Shown: positions 41,700-51,040, numbered from the stretch's first letter. The stretch: DNA of 64,000 bases from Rubrobacter indicoceani (GCF_003568865.1 NZ_CP031115.1:372001-436000), one strand, 5' to 3'. Numbers and translations: made by a program. The notes: a model not told the origin generated them from the sequence alone.

Positions 41700-42202
41700 A
41701 CCGCCGCACCCCCGCCGCCGACTACCGCGCCAGGGCGGATCACGCCCTCGCCGGGATCTCCCGCGACCTCCAGCGCGCCGGACACCCGAAACCTTCGGGG
41801 GACCCTTTGATCGGGGTTGTTATCGTACTCGAACAACCCGTCGGCCCGCGAGTTTTCGAGGCCCTCTCGAAGAGCCTCGGCGCCATAGAACTTCCCGAAG
41901 CTTACGTTACCTGTGCCGAAACCGGCCTCCTGAAAAAAGAACTCCGACTCTCCGAACCCGGCGTGCTGGTCGCCGTCGGCCCCGGAGCCGCCCGGGAGAT
42001 AGACCAGCTCGGAGATCCTCTTGCCCTCAAGCCGTTTTCCGACGCCCGCCTCGGGAACCCCTTTACCTGGAAGCGAAACACCATCGGAATCCTTCTGCCC
42101 CCGCTCTCAGACGCCCTCGACGACGAAACCGAGAAACGACGCTTCTGGACGGCCTTTCGCTCCCTCGGAGCCCTCGTTCGCAACTCAAAAACGTCGGGGT
42201 AG
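41696..42202 (+). CDS. Hypothetical protein, 168 residues
   Basis: Not recognised. The fold appears alpha/beta: an N-terminal helix (YRARADHALAGISRDLQRAG), a strand IGVVIVLEQPV, another GVLVAVGPGAAREIDQL, and a C-terminal helical FWTAFRSLGAL. GPGAAREID resembles a nucleotide- or DNA-binding loop, but no family is certain. No signal peptide or membrane helix is seen. It starts with GTG and lacks a clear ribosome-binding site unless coupled to the small frame upstream. Confidence 0.5.
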   Translation: MNRRTPAADYRARADHALAGISRDLQRAGHPKPSGDPLIGVVIVLEQPVGPRVFEALSKSLGAIELPEAYVTCAETGLLKKELRLSEPGVLVAVGPGAAREIDQLGDPLALKPFSDARLGNPFTWKRNTIGILLPPLSDALDDETEKRRFWTAFRSLGALVRNSKTSG

Positions 42203-42237
42203 CCTGACCTCCGGTCAGAAATCGTCAGGAGCCGCTT

Positions 42238-42390
42238 TTGATCCCGAAGTTCGAGCAAGAGCGGGTTGCGGGGCGCTGCGGGCTCGACGAGGCGGTTTCC
42301 GAACTGGCTGACGGGCAGGTCACAGAGGTTACAGGAGAACTGCGGGAGGATGCTAGAATAAAATTATTAAGTCAAGCAGGGTCCATGTAG
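42238..42390 (+). CDS. Possible small ORF upstream of the slipin gene
   Basis: A TTG-initiated, 50-residue acidic frame ([20 protein letters not shown] in its centre) follows CAGGAG at seven bases. Codon use looks acceptable, but no family is known. It ends 31 bp before the slipin start, so it may be a leader ORF. Confidence 0.3.
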   Translation: MIPKFEQERVAGRCGLDEAVSELADGQVTEVTGELREDARIKLLSQAGSM

Positions 42391-42421
42391 TCTCTCGGAA
42401 TATGGAAGGGTGATCCAGAAA

Positions 42422-43363
42422 ATGGGTGTAACGAGTCTGGCCTCGGTCATCGCGGCTCAGGCGGTGGGCCTGGGCGTCGGAGTGGTAGCGGTTTTCGTCG
42501 CTCTTATAGTGGTAGCCTTCGTGCTGCTCAGCGCGATCAAGATAGTCAAGGAGTACGAGCGGGGTGTGATCTTCCGTCTCGGTCGGGTGCGCGGCGGTCC
42601 GAAGGGGCCGGGTCTGTTCCTGCTCTACCCGCTTGTCGATACGATGGTGAAGATAGACCTCAGAACCATAACGATGGACGTTCCGCCGCAGGACATCATC
42701 ACCCGCGACAACGTACCGGCGCGGGTCAACGCCGTGATCTACTTCAGGGTGGTGGACCCGAACAAAAGTGTTCTCGAAGTCGAGAACCACGTTCTTGCCA
42801 CGTCTCAGATAAGCCAGACGACGCTTCGGAGCGTTCTCGGCCAGAAAGACCTCGACGACCTGCTCACGAACCGCGACACGATCAACGAAGAACTTCAGAA
42901 CATCATAGACAAGCAGACCGACCCCTGGGGCGTGAAGGTCAGCGTCGTGGAGGTCAAGGACGTCGAGATCCCGCAGCAGATGCAGCGGGCGATGGCGCGA
43001 CAGGCCGAGTCGGAGCGCGACCGCCGGGCCAGGATTATCGACGCCGAGGGTGAGTTCCAGGCTTCGGAGCGTCTGCGCGAGGCCGCCGACAAACTCTCCA
43101 GCCCGGAGGCAATGCAGCTCAGGCTCTTCCAGACCATGTCGGACATAGCCGTCAACCAGAACTCCACGATCATCCTGCCTGTCCCGATAGACCTTTTGAA
43201 GCCGTTTATGTCTCTGGCAGGCGACGAGGGTTCCTACTCGGAGACCAACGGCCGCAGACCGGAACCGACCCGCAGAACAGAGGAAAATACGTCTTCGGAG
43301 GATGAGCCGCTCCCGGAGAGCCGGATGCCCTCGGGTAAGGACCGCCCAAACGGTGAAGGCTAG
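42422..43363 (+). CDS. Slipin/stomatin-like SPFH-domain protein
   Basis: A 313-residue membrane-anchored band-7 protein. One helix (about residues 12-38) precedes [20 protein letters not shown], the start of the SPFH domain. [24 protein letters not shown] and [37 protein letters not shown] (quoted only by these landmarks) carry the coiled-coil part. [12 protein letters not shown] is typical of slipins. The last 50 residues are disordered and charged. Such proteins scaffold membrane microdomains, often with an NfeD partner, which is absent here. The ATG at 42422 is better spaced from GGAAGG than a GTG at 42410. Confidence 0.88.
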   Translation: MGVTSLASVIAAQAVGLGVGVVAVFVALIVVAFVLLSAIKIVKEYERGVIFRLGRVRGGPKGPGLFLLYPLVDTMVKIDLRTITMDVPPQDIITRDNVPARVNAVIYFRVVDPNKSVLEVENHVLATSQISQTTLRSVLGQKDLDDLLTNRDTINEELQNIIDKQTDPWGVKVSVVEVKDVEIPQQMQRAMARQAESERDRRARIIDAEGEFQASERLREAADKLSSPEAMQLRLFQTMSDIAVNQNSTIILPVPIDLLKPFMSLAGDEGSYSETNGRRPEPTRRTEENTSSEDEPLPESRMPSGKDRPNGEG

Positions 43364-43429
43364 ACACAGCCAGACGCAAAAAAGAAGACCAACGGTCGTG
43401 AGGGACGCTAAAACTCTTCGTCAGTATGA

Positions 43430-43453
43430 GTTAATAGAGGTCAGGCTGGGTAC
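43430..43453 (+). promoter_or_regulatory. SigB/SigF-type stress promoter before the RsbW-like gene
   Basis: GTTAA (43430-43434), 13 bases and GGGTAC (43448-43453) match the general-stress sigma factor consensus (GTTTAA-N12-14-GGGTAT/C), with one difference in the -35. It lies 86 bp before an anti-sigma factor gene, the arrangement expected for autoregulation by SigB-like factors. Confidence 0.55.
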
Positions 43454-43538
43454 TATAGCTTCCGTAAGCGGGAACGAAAGCAGGCCGACACCGGCATCGC
43501 GGAGCCGAACGGCAGGCTGGAACTGAGGATCTGAACCA

Positions 43539-44012
43539 TTGGAACGCGGAGCAGATAAAAAATCACGGTTCTCCGGCATGGAAGATCTACAGGAGCCCCT
43601 GTGTTTGAGGCTTCCGGCCCGACCCGAGTACGTTCTTCTCGGGCGGCTGATAGTCGCTCACGTCGGGCAGGTCGTTGGCTTCGGCCCCGAGGAGATCTAC
43701 GACCTCAAGCTGGCCGTCACGGAAGCCGCGACGAACGTGATTCGCCACGCCGAGGTAGAGGTCTTCGAAATCGAATACCGCAGGCTGCCCTCGGCCATCG
43801 AGATCACGGTCGTAGACCTCGGCGGCGGATTTGACGCAGGTGCCCACGAAGCCCCGATGCCCCCCGGCATGGGCAACGGCATCGAGGGCGGGCTCGGGCT
43901 CTCTGTTATCCGCAACCTCGTTGATGAGGTCGCTATAGAATCCGAGCCGGGCAAGACCCGGCTCAGGATGATGCGCCGCGCCGGAGCGTCCGTCGAGGCG
44001 TCGAGCGGTTGA
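43539..44012 (+). CDS. RsbW-like anti-sigma factor (serine-protein kinase)
   Basis: A 157-residue GHKL ATPase of the anti-sigma type that binds a SigB-family factor and phosphorylates an anti-anti-sigma protein. DLKLAVTEAATNVIRHA is the N box, VVDLGGGFD a G1-like box, and GLGLSVIRNLVDEV the G2 box. It is close to normal length. No rsbV or sigB gene is adjacent, so the partner is elsewhere. TTG start after GAGGAT; an internal ATG at residue 14 is possible. A SigB-type promoter lies upstream. Confidence 0.85.
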   Translation: MERGADKKSRFSGMEDLQEPLCLRLPARPEYVLLGRLIVAHVGQVVGFGPEEIYDLKLAVTEAATNVIRHAEVEVFEIEYRRLPSAIEITVVDLGGGFDAGAHEAPMPPGMGNGIEGGLGLSVIRNLVDEVAIESEPGKTRLRMMRRAGASVEASSG

Positions 44013-44030
44013 TCACCCGTTGCTGCACCA

Positions 44031-44054
44031 CCGGGTAAAGACCCCGGCACTTTT
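44031..44054. terminator. Terminator between RsbW-like gene and ferredoxin
   Basis: CCGGGT (44031-44036) pairs with ACCCCGG (44041-44047, one bulge) over an AAAG loop; CACTTTT follows. It lies between convergent genes. Confidence 0.45.
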
Positions 44055-44100
44055 CTCCGGCTACCTGCGATCTCCCTCCGCCCGCTGAAGCAGCAGGACC

Positions 44101-44370
44101 TCAGGCGTCCAGAACAACGTCCGAGAGCGGGCTTCCGATACAGATAAGCCGGTATCCCGCCTTCTCATCCTCGTCGTCGAGGGCGAAGGCCAGGTCTTGA
44201 TCCACCTCGCCTGAAACGCACATCTGCTTGCACGTGATGCACGTCCCGCTCCGGCAGTCGTAGGGCAGGTCCAGCCCGGCCGCTTCCCCCTCTTCGAGGA
44301 TGTACTCATCCTCCCCGACCTCGATGGTTACGCCGCTTTTCTGGAAGGTTACGCTGTGCTTCTTCGTCAT
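44101..44370 (-). CDS. Plant-type [2Fe-2S] ferredoxin
   Basis: An 89-residue electron carrier. The cluster ligands are in CRSGTCITCKQMC (CxxxxCxxC) with the fourth Cys in RLICIGSP near the C-terminus. VTIEVGEDEYILEEGEAAGLDLPYDC (landmark residues) matches the plant-type N-terminus. It starts with ATG after GAGGAGAAACCC. A strong terminator separates it from the large stress-protein gene upstream, so it has its own promoter. A second ferredoxin is in the propane-monooxygenase island; the two differ in length and C-terminus. Confidence 0.9.
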   Translation of the reverse strand: MTKKHSVTFQKSGVTIEVGEDEYILEEGEAAGLDLPYDCRSGTCITCKQMCVSGEVDQDLAFALDDEDEKAGYRLICIGSPLSDVVLDA

Positions 44371-44390
44371 GGGTTTCTCCTCATATGAAA

Positions 44391-44424
44391 AGCCCCGGTT
44401 CCCGAACTAGCCGGAACCGGGGCT
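44391..44424 (-). terminator. Strong terminator of the universal-stress fusion gene
   Basis: AGCCCCGGTTCC (44391-44402) and GGAACCGGGGCT (44413-44424) form a perfect 12-bp stem with a ten-base loop. On the minus strand TTTTC follows the stem. It lies between the stress-protein stop and the ferredoxin start, both on the minus strand. Confidence 0.8.
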
Positions 44425-44451
44425 GGTTTTACCCTGCTGCGTGCGCTTTTG

Positions 44452-46842
44452 TTATGCCTTCATCTCGAAGTCTTCGGCGGGCGCGCCGCACACCGGGCAT
44501 TCCTCCGGCGGCTGGTAGCCGACCGACTCGTCGCCGCACACGCCGCAGACCATCGTAACTTCTAGCGGCGGGTGCGGAGCCTCGCCGTTCTCGGGGGCGA
44601 TGGTCTCGCCGGTGTCCTTTGCAAGGTCGGCGATGGAGACCTTCCCGGTTATCACGTCCTCCATCGTCGTGCGCGCGCCGTCGAGTGAATCCTCTACAAG
44701 AGCGAGGTCGATGGTGGATACGCCGCGCTCGCGGGCGAGCTTCTCGGTCATGTTGCGCGAGATATTCCGCATAAAGCCCTTCGGGGCGCGCTCCAGACGC
44801 GCCATCGCGTCATCCGTCCACGCAAACTCCGTGGAGCCGTGTTCCGGTCGCTGCGTCTCGGTCGCCTTCCCGGCCTTCTGGAAGGAGGAGTGGTCTATCG
44901 GGCAACCGCCGCCGCTCGTCTCCTGGACCTTCTGCTTGGCGTGGCTCACCGGGCAACCGGCGGCCTGCGGTTTCGGGTCGGAGAGGTCCAGTTCGGGCTT
45001 CGCCTCCGGCCTCTCCGGTGTGATGACGACCTCGCTCGCCGGGCGGCCCGTCTCGTCGGTGTACTGCTGCTCGACGTACTCGCGGGTGATCGTCGTATAG
45101 CCCTTCTTCAGCGCGCTCTTCTCAACCCGCGCCCGGACGCGCCGCTTGACCTGCCACTCCTCCAGAGCTTCAAGAAAGACGTTTGCGTCGTCCGTCCAGT
45201 GAAGCTCGCGCCCGTCGTAGACGCTCGAGACGTTCAGGTTGTCCGTGTCGGCGGTTGTGGCTATCCGCGAGTCAACGGCGTGGAAGTGGGTCGGGCCGCT
45301 TCCGCAGACCGGGCACTTCGCGGGCTTGCCTTTGGCGACGTACTTGCAGGTGTCGCACTCGTAGCGGTCGCGCCCTTGCGCGGCGCGGTCTATCTCGGCC
45401 TGAACCTCAGCCGAGACCCCAACGATGTCGCCCTGGTTCTCCGACTCGCCGAAGCCGCCGCGACCGTTCGCGAACATCTCTTCCTTGGCGAGCTTGTCCG
45501 CGTCTCCGTTTGAACCGTTGCCGTTGGAGCCGTTTCCATTTCCGTTCGACGTCCGTTCGTTGAAGTCCTGGAAAAGCGAGTCAACGGCCTTGACGTTACC
45601 GGCGGCCTCTTCGGCCCGGATCTGATCCCCGATGGCGTGCATCGAGTCCATCGCGCCCGGAGGCAGTATCGTCTCTATAACCTCATCTATAACGGTCGAG
45701 GTGATAACGGTGTAGCCCTTCTCGATGGCGTACCGGATCACCGCGCCCGACGCCATGCCGACGACGAAGCCCGGTACGCGGTCCATGCGCTGCACGGCCT
45801 CGTCGGTCCACGTCATGTGCTCTTCGGCGGTGTACAGGTCCGGGGCCTGAAACTCGTAGTTGCCGACAAGGATGTTCGTCGGAAGGTAGCGCATCATGTT
45901 CTCGGTGTTGCCGCCGATGTCCATCTCGTCGTCCGAGTGGTAGCCGATGCGGCCCATCACCACACACGACGGCTTGACCTCGTTTACGTACTTCATCGTC
46001 TGCTCGAACGGCTTTCCGGCAAGAAGCGTCGTCTTCAGGTCAACGCCTTCGTCCGAGGCGATCTTTTTGGCTATCTCGAGGTGCGCCGTGTAGATCTTGG
46101 CGAGGCCGGAGTCGATGATCTCCTCGTGCAGCTTCTCCTGCTCCTTGAACCGGAAGACCTTCTGGGCCTTGCTCGAGAGCACCCCGGCGATGGAGTGGAA
46201 CATCGCGTAGTGGAAGTACGGGTCAAAGACCGAGATAGCCTCCACAGTCCCGCCGAACTCCTTCGCGAGTTCGATGGCCCGCTTCAGGCCGCCGAGCGAC
46301 TTCGCCGAACCGTCCACCGCCACTACGATATGCTCGAAGGGCATCCGGTCGAGGTCCTTGACGATCAGGGTATCGGCCTTTGTCGTGCGCCTGACGACGC
46401 GCTCCGTGACCGTACCGAGAACGGTGTCGCGGACGGCGGCCATCCCCATCGCCCCGATAACGAGGAGGTCGTAGTCGCCCGAGTTCACGTCTTCTGCGAT
46501 AACCTTGAAGTTCTTGCCTTCGAGGGAGCGGCGGACGAGTTCGATGTCGTGCTTTTCGCAGAGCGGCTCCAGAACGTCAATGTAGGAGTCGGTGATTATC
46601 TCGAGTCCTTTGGTGATGAGCTGGTCGTGGATCTTCCGCTGACGCTTCATCTCGTCTTCGTCGCGGAACTCCTCCGGGAGGCCGGACTCCATCTGGCGGA
46701 AGCGCACGTCGTGCATCTTCGCCGCGTAGGCGTGACAACCCGCAACCTTCCCGCCGAACTGCCGGGCGATGTCCACCCCGATAACACACGCCTGGTTTGA
46801 GTAGTCCGAGTTGTCTACCGGGACGTAAATATTCTTGTACAT
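44452..46842 (-). CDS. Double universal-stress protein fused to PCP-reductase-like helices and two rubredoxin-type zinc/iron domains
   Basis: A 796-residue fusion. Two UspA domains lie at about 1-163 and 168-328 (GAMGMAAVRDTVLGTVTERVV and VAVDGSAKS motifs). Three short helical units starting WTDEA or WTDDA at 345, 549 and 675 resemble the PCP_red C-terminal domain of light-independent protochlorophyllide reductase (residues WTD..A..RLE..P, then ..RG...). Rubredoxin-like CxxC pairs occur at 496-513 (CDTC...CPVC) and 766-785 (CGVC...CPVC). GCPVSH (629) and GCPIDH (647) add two Cys-His motifs. A Gly/Asn linker lies at 433-446. It probably senses redox or stress; no known function exists for the full layout. 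Confidence 0.8.
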   Translation of the reverse strand: MYKNIYVPVDNSDYSNQACVIGVDIARQFGGKVAGCHAYAAKMHDVRFRQMESGLPEEFRDEDEMKRQRKIHDQLITKGLEIITDSYIDVLEPLCEKHDIELVRRSLEGKNFKVIAEDVNSGDYDLLVIGAMGMAAVRDTVLGTVTERVVRRTTKADTLIVKDLDRMPFEHIVVAVDGSAKSLGGLKRAIELAKEFGGTVEAISVFDPYFHYAMFHSIAGVLSSKAQKVFRFKEQEKLHEEIIDSGLAKIYTAHLEIAKKIASDEGVDLKTTLLAGKPFEQTMKYVNEVKPSCVVMGRIGYHSDDEMDIGGNTENMMRYLPTNILVGNYEFQAPDLYTAEEHMTWTDEAVQRMDRVPGFVVGMASGAVIRYAIEKGYTVITSTVIDEVIETILPPGAMDSMHAIGDQIRAEEAAGNVKAVDSLFQDFNERTSNGNGNGSNGNGSNGDADKLAKEEMFANGRGGFGESENQGDIVGVSAEVQAEIDRAAQGRDRYECDTCKYVAKGKPAKCPVCGSGPTHFHAVDSRIATTADTDNLNVSSVYDGRELHWTDDANVFLEALEEWQVKRRVRARVEKSALKKGYTTITREYVEQQYTDETGRPASEVVITPERPEAKPELDLSDPKPQAAGCPVSHAKQKVQETSGGGCPIDHSSFQKAGKATETQRPEHGSTEFAWTDDAMARLERAPKGFMRNISRNMTEKLARERGVSTIDLALVEDSLDGARTTMEDVITGKVSIADLAKDTGETIAPENGEAPHPPLEVTMVCGVCGDESVGYQPPEECPVCGAPAEDFEMKA

Positions 46843-47150
46843 ACTTCCCCTAGCCTCGCCTTTTCAGCCGATTACTGTTCTGTCGGTTCCTGTCAAAAAC
46901 TCCGGTCCACCCGGATTCTCCCAAATTCCGCAGAGCGCACTTTGCAGCCGCGCTTCACGCCACACGTAATGTACCTTTATACAGGGTTGCTATCAAATAA
47001 AAGAGTTCACACGGACAGGGCCGGTTCTACCTGGAACTCTGCTCCCCGCTACGCCCGTCGTCCGTTTCGTCTATTATATATGCGTCAGCCCGAATGGGGA
47101 TTCGGGGAAAGGGAAAGCCGGTGCGTCTGCGCCGGGAAAGCGAGGGGCAC
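46843..47150. promoter_or_regulatory. Divergent promoter region of the stress-fusion and serine-hydrolase genes
   Basis: No gene is seen in these 308 bp. On the minus strand a perfect TTGACA (46891-46896) lies 48 bp before the stress-fusion ATG, but no good -10 follows at 16-18 bp. On the plus strand TATTATATAT (47072-47081) may be a -10 region for the hydrolase. An AT-rich part (46970-47015) lies between them. Confidence 0.4.
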
Positions 47151-48344
47151 ATGTCAGACTCTCTACGAGAGATCGCCGACCGCGTTCTTCAGGGCGTGGC
47201 CGAGCAGGAGAACGGCGTTCCCGGCGTCGTTGCGATGGCGACCGACCGGAGCGGCAACACTTACGAGGGAGCGGCGGGGAAGCGCGACCTCGGGACCGGC
47301 GAGGAGATGACCCCGGATACCGTCTTCGCCATCTTCTCCTGTACAAAGGCTATAACGGGCGCAGCCGTCATGCAGCTTGTCGAAAAAGGGGAGATCAAAC
47401 TCTCCGATCCGGCAAAGGAATACGCTCCGTCCATCGCCGACATCCAGGTTCTGGAAGGCTTCGACGACAACGACGAGCCGCGGCTTCGCCCCCCGAAGAC
47501 GGATATAACCGTAGAACAACTCATGCTCCACACGGCGGGTTTCGGCTACGATTTCTTTAACCATGACCTTGTCAAGTACGGCGAGAAGCGCGGTGTCCCG
47601 AGCGTCGTAACGGCGACGCAGGCTTCGCTCGACTCGGCGCTGCTCTTCGACCCCGGTGAGCGGTGGGAGTACGGTTCGAACATAGACTGGGTCGGGAAGG
47701 TCGTCGAGGGGGCGCGGGGCAAGCGGCTCGGCGAGGTCTTCGAGGAGCGTATCTTTGCGCCGCTCGGGATGGAGAGCGCGGGCTTCGTGATGACGGAGGA
47801 CATGCGTTCCCGGCGGGCTACGATGCACCAGCGCGGCGCGGACGACAACAAGCTCGTCCCGATGCCCGACTTCGAGCTACCGCAGGAACCGGAGCAGCAC
47901 ATGGGTGGGCACGGGCTGTACATGCCCGTCGGCGACTACATGAAGTTCATACGCATGATCCTAAACGACGGAGACGGCGAGAACGGTCGCGTCCTCAAAG
48001 CCGAAACCGTCGAGGCGATGGGACAGAATGGGCTCGGGGAGTTGAAGATCAAGCTGCTGCCCGGCGTGATCCCGACGCTTTCGAACGACGCGGAGTTCTT
48101 CCCCGGCATGCCCAAATCGTGGGCCTACACGTTCATGATCAACGACAAAGACGCCCCGACCGGACGACCCGCCGGGGAACTCGGCTGGGCCGGGCTCGCC
48201 AACCTCTTCTACTGGATAGACCGCAAGAACGGCGTCGGCGGCTTCTGGGCGACGCAGATACTCCCCTTTGCAGACCCCGTCTCCTTCACCGGCTACATGG
48301 ACTTCGAGACGGCCGTCTACCAGGGCGCGCTCTCGCCGGCGTAG
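47151..48344 (+). CDS. Serine hydrolase, beta-lactamase/EstB family
   Basis: A 397-residue enzyme of the class C beta-lactamase fold. The catalytic SxxK is in [12 protein letters not shown] (about residue 64). The Tyr of the second motif is in [11 protein letters not shown]. The third motif is not a clear KTG. No signal peptide is seen, so it is probably a cytoplasmic esterase or peptidase. GAGGGG precedes the ATG at 47151; an upstream in-frame ATG at 47094 is less likely. The substrate is unknown. Confidence 0.83.
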   Translation: MSDSLREIADRVLQGVAEQENGVPGVVAMATDRSGNTYEGAAGKRDLGTGEEMTPDTVFAIFSCTKAITGAAVMQLVEKGEIKLSDPAKEYAPSIADIQVLEGFDDNDEPRLRPPKTDITVEQLMLHTAGFGYDFFNHDLVKYGEKRGVPSVVTATQASLDSALLFDPGERWEYGSNIDWVGKVVEGARGKRLGEVFEERIFAPLGMESAGFVMTEDMRSRRATMHQRGADDNKLVPMPDFELPQEPEQHMGGHGLYMPVGDYMKFIRMILNDGDGENGRVLKAETVEAMGQNGLGELKIKLLPGVIPTLSNDAEFFPGMPKSWAYTFMINDKDAPTGRPAGELGWAGLANLFYWIDRKNGVGGFWATQILPFADPVSFTGYMDFETAVYQGALSPA

Positions 48345-48365
48345 AGGCAAACCCGGAGGGGAAGC

Positions 48366-49385
48366 CTATTCGGAGCGGCGCTGGTCTTCGGGGAGGAGGC
48401 CGCGCAGCCGGTGGAGGTTGGCCTGGTCTACCTTTGAGATCAGAGGCTCTGAAGCGAGGCTCTCCTCCCCGGCCGCTCCTTTGATGCGTTCGGTCAGGTT
48501 CCCTTCTATAAGCCAGGACATGGACGGGAGGACCCCGGCTTTTATCCTGAGCCGGACCCGTCCGTCGTTTTCTTCGAGTCGCTCGACGAGGCGCGGCGGG
48601 GTCACGTAGAGTTCTGCCGATTCTTCGAGCGAGCTTGCTACGCGGTCTGCGGCCTCCCGGTCGCGCAGCTGCACCTCGATGGTGTAACGCTGCTGGCCGG
48701 AGACGTAGTTGGTAACGCCCATAACCGCGCCGTTCGGGATAAAGACCAGCTCGCCGGAGAGGGTGCGGATCTTGGTCATGCGGAGGCCGAGTTCCTCGAC
48801 GATGCCGGCTGATTTCTGCGGTTCGACCTCGATAAAGTCCCCAACGGAGTACTGTCCCTCGAAGATGATCGAGAACCCGGCGATGATGTCGCGCAGAAAG
48901 CTCTGCGCCCCGAAGCCCACGACGGCGGCAAGGACCGTAGCGCCGGTCGCCGCCGGCAGCAGGTTCTGGCTGAAGATCGAGACCACTATCAGCACCGCGA
49001 CAACGAAGACCACGTAGCGCAAGGCGTTTCTTATAAGGGTGATCGCGGTATCCTGCCGCTTGACGCGGGCGATCATCTCGTTGTCCCAGGTGTCGTCGTC
49101 GCGTCTGCGCCAGCGCAGAAGGCGCGGGATGCCGTGGGTGATGATCCGGTAGGCGAAGATAAGCGCGATTATCACTACGATGGAGGCGATCACCCGCCCG
49201 AGGAAATACGGGTCCGTCATTACCCCGACCGTCCGGTTGTAGAGGTCGCCGGTGCTGGAGAAGAGGTCCTGCAGCGGCCGTGCGCCCTCTTGAGCGGCCT
49301 GTCCGGCCTGCTCGGCTAGCCCGGTCGTCTCCTCCGGCGCGTCGCTTTCGGACTGGATGATCAGCGGGACTGGAAGCGTGCTCAT
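48366..49385 (-). CDS. MscS-family mechanosensitive channel
   Basis: A 339-residue small-conductance channel that releases solutes under hypo-osmotic stress. Membrane helices lie at about 62-82, 118-138 and 146-170; the pore helix includes VVGFGAQSFLRDIIAG, typical of TM3. The cytoplasmic cage begins with FEGQYSVGDFIEV and ITNGAVMGVTN-like FIPNGAVMGVTNYV. The 35-residue N-terminal part is unusually rich in Gln/Ala. The stop lies 21 bp from the convergent serine hydrolase. Ddl lies four bases upstream on the same strand. Confidence 0.9.
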   Translation of the reverse strand: MSTLPVPLIIQSESDAPEETTGLAEQAGQAAQEGARPLQDLFSSTGDLYNRTVGVMTDPYFLGRVIASIVVIIALIFAYRIITHGIPRLLRWRRRDDDTWDNEMIARVKRQDTAITLIRNALRYVVFVVAVLIVVSIFSQNLLPAATGATVLAAVVGFGAQSFLRDIIAGFSIIFEGQYSVGDFIEVEPQKSAGIVEELGLRMTKIRTLSGELVFIPNGAVMGVTNYVSGQQRYTIEVQLRDREAADRVASSLEESAELYVTPPRLVERLEENDGRVRLRIKAGVLPSMSWLIEGNLTERIKGAAGEESLASEPLISKVDQANLHRLRGLLPEDQRRSE

Positions 49386-49388
49386 CGC

Positions 49389-50441
49389 CTACGAAGCGGC
49401 GTGTCGTTCGAGCGCGAGACGTATGAGCCGGTCGAGCAGGTCCGGGTAGGCGAGCCCGCTTGCGTCCCAGAGCTTGGCGTAGACGCTCGTGGCCGTGAAG
49501 CCGGGTATCGTGTTGATCTCGTTCAGGTACAACTCTCCCGTCCCGCGCCCGACAAAGAAATCTATGCGCGACATCCCCGCTGCGTCTACCGCGACGAACG
49601 CCTCCTTTGCGATGCGCTCTATCCGCCTTGCAAGCCCCTCGGGGATCTCCGCCGGGACGATCAGGTCCATCCCGCCCGCGCCGTACTTCGCGTCGTAGTC
49701 GTAGAAACCCTCCGAGGCCAGCACTATCTCCCCGGCCAGCGAGATCTCCGGCTCGTCGTTGCCGAGCGCGGAGACCTCGACCTCGCGGGCGTCCACGAAC
49801 TGCTCGACGATCACCCTCCGGTCGTGGGTGAACGCTTCATCGAGCGCGGCGGCCAGACCCTCCCGGTCGTCGGCGCGGTTTATGCCGACGCTCGACCCGA
49901 GGTTCGAGGGCTTCACGAAACCCGGAAAGCCGAGGGCGTCCTCGACCGCCCCGAGGCTTCCGTCCCGGTTCTTTTCCCAGTCCCGGCGCGTCAGCCCAAC
50001 CCACCCGACCTGCGGCAGACCGTGCTGGGCGAAGACTTTCTTCATCGAGATTTTATCCATCGAGATCGCGCTCCCGAGAACCCCGCTGCCGACGTAAGGG
50101 ACCCCGGCCATCTCGAGAAACCCCTGCATGCGACCGTCCTCGCCGTACGGGCCGTGCATGACCGGGAAGACCACGTCGGCCGGGCCGAGGTCCCGCGGAA
50201 GGGCCTCCGAGACCGCCGGGGTCGAACCGCCTTTTGAGAGCTCCGTGGGCTTGCTTGCCGGGGCCAGAAGCTCGCCCATCGGGTCCGGGGAGACAAGCCA
50301 GCGCCCCTCCCTCGTGATGCCGACCGGGACCACCTCGTGGCGACCGTCGGCTTCGAGGGCCTCCATCACCGCCCGCGCCGAGGCCAGCGAGACCTCGTGC
50401 TCGCCGCTTCTACCGCCGAAGATGACCATGACCCTCGCCAA
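49389..50441 (-). CDS. ddl: D-alanine--D-alanine ligase
   Basis: Joins two D-Ala with ATP for peptidoglycan precursors. The 350-residue ATP-grasp enzyme begins VMVIFGGRSGEHEVSLASA and has VFPVMHGPYGEDG, PYVGSGVLGSAISMDK, FVKPSNLGSSVGI, VDAREVEVSALG and NEINTIPGFTATS. Active-site residues (Glu in the N-terminus, Ser and Arg in later loops) are present. Start is TTG with GGGAGG upstream. Downstream mscS begins within four bases of its stop. Confidence 0.95.
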   Translation of the reverse strand: MARVMVIFGGRSGEHEVSLASARAVMEALEADGRHEVVPVGITREGRWLVSPDPMGELLAPASKPTELSKGGSTPAVSEALPRDLGPADVVFPVMHGPYGEDGRMQGFLEMAGVPYVGSGVLGSAISMDKISMKKVFAQHGLPQVGWVGLTRRDWEKNRDGSLGAVEDALGFPGFVKPSNLGSSVGINRADDREGLAAALDEAFTHDRRVIVEQFVDAREVEVSALGNDEPEISLAGEIVLASEGFYDYDAKYGAGGMDLIVPAEIPEGLARRIERIAKEAFVAVDAAGMSRIDFFVGRGTGELYLNEINTIPGFTATSVYAKLWDASGLAYPDLLDRLIRLALERHAAS

Positions 50442-50485
50442 AACGCCTCCCTTTACCGCCTCGTTCTACAAGCTCGTTGCACGGC

Positions 50486-51040
50486 TCAGACCGCGAGGCC
50501 GAGTTCTTTTTCCCTGCTCCTGAGGGCCTTGGCAACGAACTCTATATGCTCGTTCAGCTCCACCCCGAGGTCTTCCGCGCCGTTCACTATATCGTCGCGG
50601 CTCACGCTCGAAGCAAAGGATTTCTGCTTCATCTTCTTTTTGACGCTTTTTGCGGAGAGACCTTCGAGGCGTTCCGGGCGCATCAGGGCGACGGCCATGA
50701 TAAAGCCGGAGAGTTCGTCAACGGCGTAGAGCGTCTTTGCAAGCCGCGTCTCGCGCGGCACGTCGAGGTAATCGGCGTGCCCGAGGATAGCGACCCGGAC
50801 GTCATCGGGGTACCCGAGCCGTTCCAGCTCCTGAACCCCGACCTGCGGGTGTTCCGCCGGGGTGGGGTGCCTCTCGTAGTCCATGTCGTGGAGGATGCCG
50901 GTTACTTCCCACTTCTCTTCGTCCTCGTCGAAACGTCCGGCGTAAGCTCGCATCGCCGTAGCGACGGCCAGCATGTGTCGTCGGAGCGACTCGCTCTCCG
51001 TCCACTCGCACATGAGGTTCCACGCAGCTTCGCGGTCCAT
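50486..51040 (-). CDS. HD-domain protein
   Basis: A 184-residue HD-superfamily metal-dependent phosphohydrolase. The first His is in LRRHMLAVATAM, and the HD pair in GILHDMDYERHP; a further His is in EHPQVG and the last Asp in TLYAVDELSG. The family cleaves phosphoesters or nucleotides, but the substrate of this clade is unknown. The C-terminal 50 residues are helical and charged. It stands 45 bp from the ddl start, and may belong to the same transcript. Confidence 0.85.
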   Translation of the reverse strand: MDREAAWNLMCEWTESESLRRHMLAVATAMRAYAGRFDEDEEKWEVTGILHDMDYERHPTPAEHPQVGVQELERLGYPDDVRVAILGHADYLDVPRETRLAKTLYAVDELSGFIMAVALMRPERLEGLSAKSVKKKMKQKSFASSVSRDDIVNGAEDLGVELNEHIEFVAKALRSREKELGLAV

